This document shows, piece after piece, positions 29,101 through 36,577 of a DNA stretch of 50,519 bases. The notes beneath the pieces are model-generated. The model was not told where the DNA came from and searched no databases. It was given only the letters and a program-made list of their open reading frames with translations. The translations under genes were made by a program, and so were the position numbers. The DNA is from SAR202 cluster bacterium (GTDB lineage Bacteria > Chloroflexota > Dehalococcoidia > Lucifugimonadales > Australimonadaceae). The stretch spans positions 1-50,519 of the forward strand of contig VGZX01000009.1 of assembly GCA_016872415.1 (NCBI GenBank). Direction: 5' to 3'. Each line of letters starts with the position of its first letter. The first letter of the stretch is position 1.

Positions 29101-29647
29101 CGCCACGCCGCGACATGGTCCCCGGCTCCTCGACGGCTGGCTCGATGCGGTAGCCCATCTTGGCCCACCGTTGGAGCAGCGGTTCCAGCTGGAGCTTCTG
29201 GTTCAGGGCCACCGTGTGCGTCTGCGCGTCGAGCAAGCCGGGGCTCAACGTGCGCTGCATCAGCGCCATGACCGACGCGACGATCAGTGGCGGCGATGAC
29301 ACGCCGTGGCCGCGGATGGCGCCGAGCGCGCTGATGCGCTGGTGCGTCGTCGAGGCGTCCAGCGCCAACCGTTCGTAAGGCAACACCTCGGACTCGGCGA
29401 AGTGGAAGATCGCATCGTCCTCGCCGCAATAAGCCTCCAACTGCTCCAACAGCTTACGCGCGTCGTCGGGGCGCGGGCACACCACTAACATGGGCCGGCC
29501 AAGGTGCCGCCACAGCGAAGCAAGCACGTAAGGCTTGGCGGAATCCAAGAGCGACACCCGCCGCGAGCCCCCCAGGCGGAGTGCCTCGATCAATGCGCGA
29601 TATCGCGGGACGGGACGCAGGCTGTCGAACAGGCCGGAAAGGCTCAC
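26114..29647 (-). CDS. mfd: Transcription-repair coupling factor
   Basis: A translocase that removes stalled RNA polymerase and recruits UvrA; about 1,177 residues, full length. The N-terminal UvrB-like module (to about 330, with SRRGGIIDIFPPGQAEPARIE) is followed by the CarD-like RNA polymerase interaction domain (LTPGQYVVHIDHGIGNFVG, about 495), Walker A GDVGYGKTEVALRAAF (about 655), DEEH box VIIDEEHRFGV (about 750), the translocation/TRG region and the C-terminal UvrA-masking domain. The GTG at 29647 is preferred since GAGG lies 9 bases upstream; a TTG at 29656 would add three residues. An 11-bp perfect inverted repeat is embedded near its 3' end. Confidence 0.97.
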   Translation of the reverse strand: MSLSGLFDSLRPVPRYRALIEALRLGGSRRVSLLDSAKPYVLASLWRHLGRPMLVVCPRPDDARKLLEQLEAYCGEDDAIFHFAESEVLPYERLALDASTTHQRISALGAIRGHGVSSPPLIVASVMALMQRTLSPGLLDAQTHTVALNQKLQLEPLLQRWAKMGYRIEPAVEEPGTMSRRGGIIDIFPPGQAEPARIELWGDRVDSIRRFDIRTQRSTGELKSLTVLPAAEVLPALSDSAAINEAVRALDFSNAKTAERDRVDDDLAELLSGLSMDNASFYAGFFHRHTLLDFVKPGGDALVVLAEAAEAEEAARHWEAEAAKLRLAKQERGELPIGFPSSMADWASVRAQLDALPGRVDLTRYHATDGDDVVRLPFTGAPNFSGRLEDLAKAPRLNRLHPTVIATQYSQRIAELMRDAGIGAHEERDLKSAPQPGEVTIVHGGVASGWTLLLDEETETPVLNLLSDAELFGTAKRRPTRARTRVPAHQRLAIEELTPGQYVVHIDHGIGNFVGTTSQQAGQDGAPREYLVLEYAEGDKLYVPMEHLDRVSAYMGGDEAQPSPTRLGTQEWSRTVARARESTKKLAVDLLAIYAQREMADGHAFSPDSPWQREMEDAFPYVETPDQAAAIDQVKADMEQVKPMDRLVCGDVGYGKTEVALRAAFKAVMDGKQVAVLVPTTVLAQQHYATFTERLRTFPARIETLSRFRSPHEQDEVIERLKKGEADIVIGTHRLVQKDVAFRDLGLVIIDEEHRFGVNHKERLRDLRKQVDVLTLTATPIPRTLYMAMSGVRDISTIETAPQERQPIKTFLAEHSDDLVREAILREMDRGGQVFYLHNRVKSIDLEADHIRQLVPEARVAIAHGQMAEEELERVMAEFADGEADVLVCTTIIESGLDIPTVNTLIVDHAERLGLAQLYQLRGRIGRRSLRGYAYLFVPRGRKLTDTAQRRLQTIVAATELGAGFRIAMKDLEIRGAGNILGAEQSGQIHAVGFDLYTRLLGEAVRELQAQGRGAPQPVDGTPDPQVDLGLPAAIPEALVAHMPTRMAIYQQMAKARTVEDVDALTQDLRDRFGHQLPEDIYHLVYTVRVRVLARLARVEAVNRSSDRVTLKLRDEIGGARIPLEKALGHGVKVGNQQLHLPLEGNRVLWGQALLAVLERLRAFQHALPELTAAGAG
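26149..26176. repeat. 11-bp perfect inverted repeat inside the 3' end of mfd
   Basis: TGTTGGAACGC (26149-26159) and its exact complement (26166-26176) flank a 6-base loop. It lies in codons for the last 20 or so residues of Mfd (LERLRAFQHA). No T-tract follows on either strand. It could help define the mfd 3' end facing the convergent small gene, or be accidental. Confidence 0.5.
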
Positions 29648-29748
29648 GGTTTGCAACCTCGATCAACGCGCAAAAGGGCGGCCCCGCCACAGCGACGGGC
29701 CGCTCGTCCGGTGCGCTTACGTTTCGACGAACGCGGACAACAAGGTGC

Positions 29749-29757
29749 ATTGTACCA
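29749..29757 (-). promoter_or_regulatory. Extended -10 promoter for mfd
   Basis: On the minus strand TGGTACAAT (TGn plus TACAAT at 29754-29749). There is no good -35. The predicted start near 29742 leaves a leader of about 95 bases before the mfd start codon. Confidence 0.4.
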
Positions 29758-29834
29758 TCGTGTGACCGGCATCCGAGCGCCCCGAAGCCATTGGAGATCG
29801 CGGCGCCCATGACCGAGACGGCCTCGGCGGCCAG

Positions 29835-30266
29835 CTACACCGTCTTCGCGTACCGCGCGCCGGGGTGGGTCACTTTCCAGCCGTGGCGGGCCGCCATCGC
29901 GTCCCAAAAGTCCTGGGCTTCCAGGCTGGCGCCGTCGACGACGGCGGCGAGCCGCTTGGCGCCGCGACGGCGCAAGTAGCGCTCGGCCTCGTTCACCAGC
30001 GCCGTGGCGATGCCGCGCAGCCGGTATCGGGGGTGCACCGCCAGCCGATAGACGTTGCCACGCCACCCGTCGAACGCCGCGATGACTCCGCCCACGATGC
30101 GTCCATCTGTCTCGGCGACGAGCACATCGGCGGCGCGTCCGTCGAACAGCGGCGCGACGCCTTCCGGGCTGTCGGTGTGCGTCGCGCGGGCGGACTCGCG
30201 CCACAGCGCCAGCAGGTCAGGAATCTCGCGGCGCGAACACGGCCGGATGACGATGGCTGCTTGCAC
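29835..30266 (-). CDS. GNAT-family N-acetyltransferase
   Basis: A 143-residue single-domain GNAT. The acetyl-CoA loop is VHPRYRLRGIATALVNEAE (about 78-96), preceded by VYRLA and followed by DFWDAMAARHGW in the place where RimI-like enzymes have YxxxGF. The GTG at 30266 has GGGAGGG 5 bases upstream. It is divergent from proB with a 94-base gap. Substrate unknown. Confidence 0.85.
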   Translation of the reverse strand: MQAAIVIRPCSRREIPDLLALWRESARATHTDSPEGVAPLFDGRAADVLVAETDGRIVGGVIAAFDGWRGNVYRLAVHPRYRLRGIATALVNEAERYLRRRGAKRLAAVVDGASLEAQDFWDAMAARHGWKVTHPGARYAKTV

Positions 30267-30360
30267 GACGGCCCTCCCGCAGCAGGCCAGCGGTGCTGGA
30301 TGATGCGATACAATACGCCATTATCCGGTGCGCGGCCGCGCCCGCCGAAAGAGCAACCGC

Positions 30361-31524
30361 ATGTCCGTTCCGGCCGCCGGCAAGGCAGCCATTCACCAGC
30401 TACCCGCCATCGCTTACAAGCGGATCGTGGTCAAGGCGGGAACCAACGTCCTCACGAAGCGGACCCCGAAACTCTCCGCCGAGGTGATGTCCAACCTTGT
30501 CGGCCAAATCGGCGCCGTCCGCAGGATCGGCGCGCAGGTCATCCTGGTCACATCCGGCGCCATTGCCGCCGGCCGCGAGGCGCTGGGCGCCCCGCACGAC
30601 GGCAAAGCCGTGCCCATCCGCCAGATGCTCGCCGCCGTCGGCCAAAGCCGCTTGATGCACACCTACCAAGAGCTTTTCTCGCGCGACGCCACCGTCGTGG
30701 CGCAGGCGCTTCTCACTCGCCACGACGTCGAGGACCGCGTCGGCTACCTCAATGTGCGGCGGACGCTCGACGGCCTGCTCAACGCCAACGTCGTGCCGAT
30801 CGTCAACGAGAACGACGTGGTCGACACCGAGGAGATCGGCCAGGAGCGTTTCGGCGATAACGACACGCTTTCGGCACTCGTCGCCAACCTCATCGACGCC
30901 GACCTGCTCATCATGCTCACCGACACCGGCGGGCTCTATACCACCGACCCGAACCGGGACCCGAACGCGCGGCTCATCCCGCGCGTGGAGCGCATCGACG
31001 CGAGCATCATGGCGCTGGCCGAGGCACATCGCAGCACCGTGAGCCGAGGCGGCATGGCATCGAAGCTGCAAGCCGCGAAGCGCGCCACCGCCTCTGGCGT
31101 GACCGTCGTTATCGCGGCCGGGACGGAGTCCGACGTGGTCACGCGGGTCGCGGCCGGCGAGCCGGTGGGCACCCTGTTCCTGCCCACCGCCACGCATGTC
31201 GAGGCGCGGAAGCGCTGGTTGCTGAGCGGCATCTCGCAGGGCACGGGACAGCTGGTGGTAGACCAGGGCGCGGCGAAGGCGCTGTGCAGCCAGCACCGCA
31301 GCCTGCTGCCCGCCGGCGTGCGGGGGGTGCGCGGCGCGTTCCTGCGCGGCGACGTGGTGGGTATCATCACCGCCGATGGCGAGCAAGTGGCGTGCGGCAT
31401 TTGCAACTACGACGCGGACGACCTGCGGCAAATCGCCGGGGTGCGCTCGGACCAAATACTCGCGAGGCTGGGACACCACTACGGCGACGAAGCGGTGCAC
31501 CGCGATAACCTGGTGCTGCTGTAG
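30361..31524 (+). CDS. proB: Glutamate 5-kinase with C-terminal PUA domain
   Basis: First enzyme of proline synthesis. The 387-residue protein has the amino-acid kinase fold (VVKAGTNVLT, LVTSGAIAAGREALG, PIVNENDVV, FGDNDTLSALVA, DTGGLYTTDPN) and a PUA domain from about 295 (GTLFLPTATHVEARKRWLLSG through GEQVACGICNYDADD). The ATG at 30361 follows GAAAGAG by 8 bases. A TACAAT at 30309-30314 may be the -10. proA follows after 49 bases. Confidence 0.96.
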   Translation: MSVPAAGKAAIHQLPAIAYKRIVVKAGTNVLTKRTPKLSAEVMSNLVGQIGAVRRIGAQVILVTSGAIAAGREALGAPHDGKAVPIRQMLAAVGQSRLMHTYQELFSRDATVVAQALLTRHDVEDRVGYLNVRRTLDGLLNANVVPIVNENDVVDTEEIGQERFGDNDTLSALVANLIDADLLIMLTDTGGLYTTDPNRDPNARLIPRVERIDASIMALAEAHRSTVSRGGMASKLQAAKRATASGVTVVIAAGTESDVVTRVAAGEPVGTLFLPTATHVEARKRWLLSGISQGTGQLVVDQGAAKALCSQHRSLLPAGVRGVRGAFLRGDVVGIITADGEQVACGICNYDADDLRQIAGVRSDQILARLGHHYGDEAVHRDNLVLL

Positions 31525-31573
31525 GCTTACACGAGGCGACATTCCCGTTCCAATCCCCACCGGAGGGAAGTCC

Positions 31574-32848
31574 ATGACCACCGTCGCAGCCGAGCTCATC
31601 GAACGGACGACCGCCGCCCGCGCCGCCGCCCGCGCCCTGGCGAAACTACCGACAGAGGCGAAAAACCGCGCGTTGCTCGCCATCGCCGAGTCCCTGGAAA
31701 AGCAACAGGCCGACGTGATCGCCGCCAACAATATCGACCTGGCGGCCGGCCGCCAGGCGGGGCTCGCCGAATCGCTGCTCGACCGCCTCATGCTCAACCG
31801 TGAGCGGCTCGTCGGCATGGCGAAGGATGTCCGCTCCGTGGCCGCCCTACCCGACCCGGTGGGCGAGGCCTACGACGCGCGCACGCTGCCCAACGGCCTC
31901 CGCATCGAGCGGCGCCGCGTGCCCTTGGGAGTCATTGGCGTGATCTACGAGGCGCGGCCCAATGTCACCACGGATATCGTCAGCCTGTGTCTGAAATCGG
32001 GGAATGCCGTGGTGCTTCGCGGTGGCAAGGAGGCGTTCAACTCCAACCAGGCGCTCGTGAAGCTCATCCGAATGGCGCTCGCGAACTTCGGCGTCACGCC
32101 CGAGATCGTCCAGTTCGTCACCTCGACCGACCGGGCAATCGTCGAGCAAATGGTGAAGCTGGACGAGCACATCGACTTGCTGATCCCGCGCGGCGGCATC
32201 AATCTCATCAAATTCGTTCGGGAGGAAGCGACGATGCCCGCCATCACTGGCGGCATCGGCGTCGTGCACGCTTTCGTCGATGCGACGGCCGACGAGAAGA
32301 AGGCGGTCGAGATCATCCACAACTCGAAGGTCCAGCGCCCCTCCGTGTGCAACGCGCTCGACACCATGCTCATCCATGCGAGCGCGGCGCCGCGCCTGCT
32401 GCAACCCATCGCGCGACGGCTGATCGGCGCCGGCGTTGAGCTGCGGTGCGACCAGCGGGCGATCTCGCTGCTGGGCCCCATCGACGAGCGGCACGTGAAG
32501 GCCGCCGCGCCGGACGATTTCGGCCAGGAGTTCCTGGCGCTGGTCATGTCCGTGCGGGTCGTCGATTCGATGAGCGAGGCGATCGAGCACATCGAACGGC
32601 ACGGCTCGGGCCACACCGAAACGATCGTGACGGAGGACTACACGAATGCGATGCGCTTCCTCGACGAGGTCGACGCGGCGGTCGTCGAGGTGAACGCGAG
32701 CACGCGTTTCAACGACGGCGGTCAGCTTGGCCTGGGCGCCGAGGTTGCCATCAGCACCAACAAGCTGCACGCCCGCGGGCCCATGGGGCTGCGCGAGCTG
32801 ACATCCTACAAGTGGATCGTGTTGGGCGACGGCCAAGTGCGGCCCTAG
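31574..32848 (+). CDS. proA: Glutamate-5-semialdehyde dehydrogenase (gamma-glutamyl phosphate reductase)
   Basis: Second enzyme of proline synthesis, 424 residues. The NADPH fold has VPLGVIGVIYEARPNVTTDI and GNAVVLRGGKEA; the catalytic Cys is in QRPSVCNALDTML (about 259), and DAAVVEVNASTRFNDGG with LGLGAEVAISTNKLHARGPMG near the C-terminus are family hallmarks. The ATG at 31574 has GGAGGG upstream. The pathway's last enzyme, proC, is not in the window. Confidence 0.97.
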   Translation: MTTVAAELIERTTAARAAARALAKLPTEAKNRALLAIAESLEKQQADVIAANNIDLAAGRQAGLAESLLDRLMLNRERLVGMAKDVRSVAALPDPVGEAYDARTLPNGLRIERRRVPLGVIGVIYEARPNVTTDIVSLCLKSGNAVVLRGGKEAFNSNQALVKLIRMALANFGVTPEIVQFVTSTDRAIVEQMVKLDEHIDLLIPRGGINLIKFVREEATMPAITGGIGVVHAFVDATADEKKAVEIIHNSKVQRPSVCNALDTMLIHASAAPRLLQPIARRLIGAGVELRCDQRAISLLGPIDERHVKAAAPDDFGQEFLALVMSVRVVDSMSEAIEHIERHGSGHTETIVTEDYTNAMRFLDEVDAAVVEVNASTRFNDGGQLGLGAEVAISTNKLHARGPMGLRELTSYKWIVLGDGQVRP

Positions 32849-32870
32849 TTATCCGACAGGGAGGGTCTCC

Positions 32871-33188
32871 ATGAACCTGCGCTTCGAGCGGGAGTGCCGG
32901 ACGCCGTATTCCGAGTGCTACACCATCCTGGAGGAGGACCAGCCGCAGGGCCGCTTCGACGTGCATTTCGCCGGCAATACCGTCCACGCGACGTTGACCG
33001 TCTCCGAGCGCTTCACGCAGGAGGAGATCCAAGACCTGATCGACGACATCGACGCCGAGCTGCTGGACGCAGTGGGCCTATCGCGCGACGACCTGATCGT
33101 GCACGTGCACCAAGGGCGCGAGATCGGCGTGTTCTCGCATCGCGACTATGACGAGAGCGAGGAGCAGGAAGGCGGCAGCAGTAATTGA
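32871..33188 (+). CDS. Conserved-looking small acidic protein of unknown function
   Basis: A 105-residue acidic protein starting 22 bases after proA behind AGGGAGGG, so probably co-transcribed. It shows a compact alpha/beta-like pattern (FERECRTPYSECYTILEED, FDVHFAGNTVHATLTVSER, then EEIQDLIDDIDAELLDAVG) and an acidic Glu/Asp/Gly/Ser tail. I do not recognise a family. Codon use matches its neighbours. Confidence 0.65.
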   Translation: MNLRFERECRTPYSECYTILEEDQPQGRFDVHFAGNTVHATLTVSERFTQEEIQDLIDDIDAELLDAVGLSRDDLIVHVHQGREIGVFSHRDYDESEEQEGGSSN

Positions 33189-33295
33189 CTGGCGCCAGGC
33201 CGTGGCGGGCCGCTGAAAAGGCCGCCGGGAGCCGGTGGGGCAAGGAGCCCGAGCGACTCCCGCATCATGGCATCGCCCTGCGGGAGCACCGTGAA

Positions 33296-33697
33296 ATGGA
33301 CGGCATGCTGCTGTTCCCAGGCGGAATCAGACGGGACCCGAGCATTGACGCCTGGCTGGCGACGCAGGCACCCGAACTGGGTGCCATTGCGCGGAAGTGG
33401 TTTGCTCGGATGCGGAATTGCGGGGACGATGTCCTCGAACTGCTACACGACGGACATCCCACCGCGTGCGTCGGAGACGCGCCATTCGGCTACGTGAACG
33501 TTTTTAGATCCCACGTCAACGTGGGATTTTTCTTTGGCGCGGAGCTGGAAGACGCGACCGGCTTGTTGGAAGGAACGGGGAAACGCATGCGTCATGTGAA
33601 GGTGAAGCCCGGCGCCAACCTCGACGCCACGGCCCTGGGCGCCCTCATCCATGCCGCATACGCGGACGTCAAGTCGCGCTGGCGACGAGTCCTCTAA
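33296..33697 (+). CDS. DUF1801-like small protein
   Basis: A protein of 133 residues of the DUF1801 (YdhG/YdeI-like) fold. The motif PFGYVNVFRSHVNVGFFFG then GLLEGTGKRMRHVKVK is the conserved core. I chose the ATG at 33296 because GGGAG lies about 9 bases upstream; the open frame runs upstream to 33185 but without family character. Function unknown. Odd feature: codons for SHVNVG form a perfect hairpin followed by a T-tract. Confidence 0.75.
   Translation: MDGMLLFPGGIRRDPSIDAWLATQAPELGAIARKWFARMRNCGDDVLELLHDGHPTACVGDAPFGYVNVFRSHVNVGFFFGAELEDATGLLEGTGKRMRHVKVKPGANLDATALGALIHAAYADVKSRWRRVL
33508..33535 (+). terminator. Perfect intrinsic-terminator structure inside a coding region
   Basis: ATCCCACG (33508-33515), loop TCAA and CGTGGGAT (33520-33527) form an 8-bp stem that A-U and G-U pairs can extend by two, followed directly by TTTTCTTT. 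It is one of only two hairpins with a T-tract I found in the window. It lies in the middle of the DUF1801-like gene, in the sense direction, about 210 bases after its ATG. Read-through or use as a regulatory stop cannot be judged from sequence. Confidence 0.55.
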
Positions 33698-33717
33698 AGG
33701 CGCTCCGCCGGCACATC

Positions 33718-33735
33718 GAGGCGGATGGCCGCCTC
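33718..33735. terminator. Hairpin between convergent DUF1801-like and transketolase genes
   Basis: GAGGCGG (33718-33724), loop ATGG and CCGCCTC (33729-33735) lie exactly in the 40-base gap between the two stops, so the hairpin could serve both strands. There is no T-tract on either side. Confidence 0.4.
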
Positions 33736-33737
33736 GG

Positions 33738-34682
33738 CTACCGCTTCCGCGCGATGGCGCGCTTGGCCGCCGCGACGATGTTGGCCGGCGTGAGCCCGTA
33801 TTTCTCGAACAGCTCCGTCGGCTTCCCCGACTCGCCATAGGAACGCAGCGCGACGGCTTCCACCGGCACCGGCGCACGCGCCGCGAGCGCCTGCGACACA
33901 ACGCTGTTCAGCCCACCCCGGATGAAGTGCTCCTCGGCCGTCACCACCGCGCCCGTCTCGCGCGCGGCTTGGGCCAAGCCTTCCTCGTCCAGCGGCGCCA
34001 GCGTCGCCAGGTTCACCACGCGCGCCTGCACGCCCTCCCGCGCCAAGTGCTCGGCTGCGGCAAGCGCGATCGCCACGAGGGCGCCGCACGCGACGATGGC
34101 GACGTCGTCGCCGGGCCGCATCGTCTCGGCCTTGCCCAGCCGGAACGAGAAGCCATCTCGGTGGATGACCGGCAACGCGGCGCGGGGGAGACGGACGAAC
34201 GCCGGCCCCTCCATCGTCAGCACCGCACGCACGACGGCGTCGGTTTCCGGCCCATCCGATGGGACGGCGACGGTGAAGCCGGGCAACGCCAGCATGAGTG
34301 CGATGTCTTCGATCGACTCCGCGGACATGCCGTCCTCACCGGTCAGCAGGCCGGCGTGCGTCACCACGATCTTCACGTTCTGGCGCGGCTGCGCAATGCT
34401 GAGGCGTATCTGATCGTACGGGCGGCCCGTGCCGAAGACGGCGAACGTCGTCGTCACCGGTATCTTTCCGCTGGCGGCGAAGCCCGCTGCCATGCTCATC
34501 ATGTTCTGCTCGGCGATGCCCAAGTCGAACGAGCGGCCAGGGAACTCCTGCATGAAGGCCCAGGCGCCCGTGGACTTGTTGAGGTCGGCGCCCAGCACCA
34601 CGATGCGAGGATCCTTGCGCCCCATGTAAAGCAGCGTCTTGCCGAAGACCTCACGCGGGGCTACCAACGTTGGCGTCGTCAT
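33738..34682 (-). CDS. Transketolase, C-terminal (pyrimidine-binding and TK-C) subunit
   Basis: A 314-residue half of a split transketolase. It carries the Pyr domain with ADLNKSTGAW, the catalytic-Glu context FDLGIAEQNMMSMAAGFA (about 53-70) and THAGLLTGEDGMSAESIEDIA, then the C-terminal domain (VNLATLAPLDEEGL, TAEEHFIRGGLNS). The N-terminal half ends two bases before the ATG. Sugar-phosphate role in the pentose phosphate route is expected, but split transketolase-like pairs can use other substrates. Confidence 0.9.
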   Translation of the reverse strand: MTTPTLVAPREVFGKTLLYMGRKDPRIVVLGADLNKSTGAWAFMQEFPGRSFDLGIAEQNMMSMAAGFAASGKIPVTTTFAVFGTGRPYDQIRLSIAQPRQNVKIVVTHAGLLTGEDGMSAESIEDIALMLALPGFTVAVPSDGPETDAVVRAVLTMEGPAFVRLPRAALPVIHRDGFSFRLGKAETMRPGDDVAIVACGALVAIALAAAEHLAREGVQARVVNLATLAPLDEEGLAQAARETGAVVTAEEHFIRGGLNSVVSQALAARAPVPVEAVALRSYGESGKPTELFEKYGLTPANIVAAAKRAIARKR

Positions 34683-34684
34683 CG

Positions 34685-35596
34685 TTACACCGCCACCCGA
34701 CGCATGGCGGCGTCGATCTCGTCGAACGCCTGCCGCAACTCGTCCATCGTCGCGGCCTTGCCGTGGAAGGCCATGTTGTTCTCCATGAAGCTCACGCCCT
34801 TGCCCTTCACCGTCTTAGCAATCACGATGGCGGGCTTGCCCTTCACGGCGAGCGCCGTGTCGTAGGCCGCCGCCAGCGATGCGATGTCGTGTCCGTCGCA
34901 TTCGATGGCTTCCCAGCCGAACGCCCGCCACTTATCGGCGAATGGCTCCAGGCCCATCGCCTCGTTCGTGTGCCGGTCATTCTGCCCGTTGTTGCGATCC
35001 ACGATCGCGGTGATGTTGTCCACGCGGTAGTGCGCGGCCGACATCGCCGCCTCCCACACCTGGCCCTCGTCGCACTCGCCGTCGCCCAGCATCACCCACG
35101 TGCGGTGGGCGGCGCCGTCGAGCCGGGCGGCGAGGGCGATGCCAAGCCCAAACGACAACCCTTGGCCGAGTGAGCCGCCGCTGAATTCGACACCCGGGGT
35201 CTTGATGTGCGTGTGCCCCTGGATGCGGCTGTCGATGCGGCGGAACGTGAGCAGCTCCTCCCTGGGAAAGAAGCCGGCCTCGGCCAGCACCGCGTAGACC
35301 ACGGGCGAGGCATGTGCCTTGCTCATCACGAAGCGGTCGCGCGACGGCCACGCGGGCTCGCTGGGGCGGTAGCGCAGGTACTTGAAATAGAGCGTGACGA
35401 GGGCGTCGGTGGCCGAGAGCGAGCCGCCAGGGTGGCCACTGTTGACAGCGGTGGTCATCACCAAGATATTCTTCCGCACCACCGACGCGATGTCGGCCAG
35501 ATCGGCAACGGTGGGCGGCACTTTCGCCGTCCCATTCGCGCTCGCATGGGTGGCGGACCAGCGGCTACGAGCGATCAGGTCTTTCAGTTCAGACAC
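34685..35596 (-). CDS. Transketolase, N-terminal ThDP-binding subunit
   Basis: A 303-residue half with the PP domain: SGHPGGSLSATDALVTLYF near residue 51, FVMSKAHASPVVYA, GGSLGQGLSFGLGIALA and the ThDP/Mg motif GDGECDEGQVWEAA through VDNITAIVDRNN. The GTG at 35596 has GGAGGGGG about 7 bases upstream; the open frame beyond it is not conserved. A promoter lies just upstream. Confidence 0.92.
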   Translation of the reverse strand: MSELKDLIARSRWSATHASANGTAKVPPTVADLADIASVVRKNILVMTTAVNSGHPGGSLSATDALVTLYFKYLRYRPSEPAWPSRDRFVMSKAHASPVVYAVLAEAGFFPREELLTFRRIDSRIQGHTHIKTPGVEFSGGSLGQGLSFGLGIALAARLDGAAHRTWVMLGDGECDEGQVWEAAMSAAHYRVDNITAIVDRNNGQNDRHTNEAMGLEPFADKWRAFGWEAIECDGHDIASLAAAYDTALAVKGKPAIVIAKTVKGKGVSFMENNMAFHGKAATMDELRQAFDEIDAAMRRVAV

Positions 35597-35624
35597 GAGG
35601 ATGCCCCCTCCGCGAAGCAGCGGC

Positions 35625-35654
35625 ATTATAGGTGGCGCGTATCGGCAACGGCAA
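35625..35654 (-). promoter_or_regulatory. Sigma70-type promoter for the split transketolase operon
   Basis: On the minus strand TTGCCG (35654-35649), an 18-base spacer and a perfect TATAAT (35630-35625), giving a leader of about 22 bases. It is in the divergent gap with the amidohydrolase gene. Confidence 0.62.
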
Positions 35655-35708
35655 TGGCGGTTTCCGTACACGCTTGACACCGCCACCTCCACGCCGCAGC
35701 ATCCGTGC

Positions 35709-36557
35709 GTGACGATCGACTTCCACACGCACCTGTTGCCGCGCCGATTCGCCCGGGAACGCATCGAGGTCGCCGCCCGCGATGCCACCTTCGACACGCT
35801 TTTCCGCGACGCGAAGGCGAAACTCCGCACGACGGAGCAACTGATCGCGGCGATGGACGAAGCCGAGGTGGACATGTCCGTCGCCGTCGGGTACGGCTGG
35901 TGCGACCCTGAGATCGCGCGCGAATCCAACGACTACCTGCTCGAGGCGGCCGCGCGCCATCCCAAGCGGATTGTCCCGTTCTGCAGCGTGCATCCCGGCT
36001 GGGGCGATGGCGCGCTGCTTGAGGTCTCGCGCTGCGCCGACGCAGGCGCGCGAGGCATCGGCGAACTACACCCCACAAGCCAGCAGATCGACCTGGCGGC
36101 CCTCGATGCGCGCATCGAGGGCCTCATGGCCTTGGCGCTCGAACGACGTCTGCCCGTGATGGTCCACGGATCGGAGCCGGTGGGGCACGCTTACGCCGGT
36201 AAGGGCGACACCACTCCAGGCGTGCTGCTCGCCTTCATCGAGCGCTTCCCGCGCAACGATATCGTCTGCGCCCATTGGGGCGGCGGTCTCCCCTTTTACG
36301 CGCTGATGCCCGAGGTGCGCGCGGCCCTGGCGAACGTCTACTTCGACACCGCGGCGTCGCCGCTGCTCTACGCGCCAAGGGTATTCAACACTGTGGCCGA
36401 AACGCTGGGCGCCAACCACATCCTCTTCGCGTCGGACTACCCGCTGCTACCGCAGTTGCGGGTCATCAGCCAGGCGCGGTCGGCACTGCCGGCCTATCTT
36501 GTTCATGCGGTGCTGCACGGCAACGCCGCGCGGTTGCTCGGCATTGGCGACCGATAG
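35709..36557 (+). CDS. Amidohydrolase-2 family metal-dependent hydrolase/decarboxylase
   Basis: A 282-residue TIM-barrel enzyme. Metal ligands are in DFHTH (residues 4-8, HxH), the His of VMVHGSEP (about 156), CAHWGGG (about 188) and the Asp of FASDYPLL (about 240). The GTG at 35709 gives the tight family start one strand before HxH. Relatives include aminocarboxymuconate-semialdehyde and resorcylate decarboxylases; I cannot choose among them. No clear promoter or Shine-Dalgarno is visible. Confidence 0.85.
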   Translation: MTIDFHTHLLPRRFARERIEVAARDATFDTLFRDAKAKLRTTEQLIAAMDEAEVDMSVAVGYGWCDPEIARESNDYLLEAAARHPKRIVPFCSVHPGWGDGALLEVSRCADAGARGIGELHPTSQQIDLAALDARIEGLMALALERRLPVMVHGSEPVGHAYAGKGDTTPGVLLAFIERFPRNDIVCAHWGGGLPFYALMPEVRAALANVYFDTAASPLLYAPRVFNTVAETLGANHILFASDYPLLPQLRVISQARSALPAYLVHAVLHGNAARLLGIGDR

Positions 36558-36577
36558 CGTCCCGCGACGTGGCCTCG

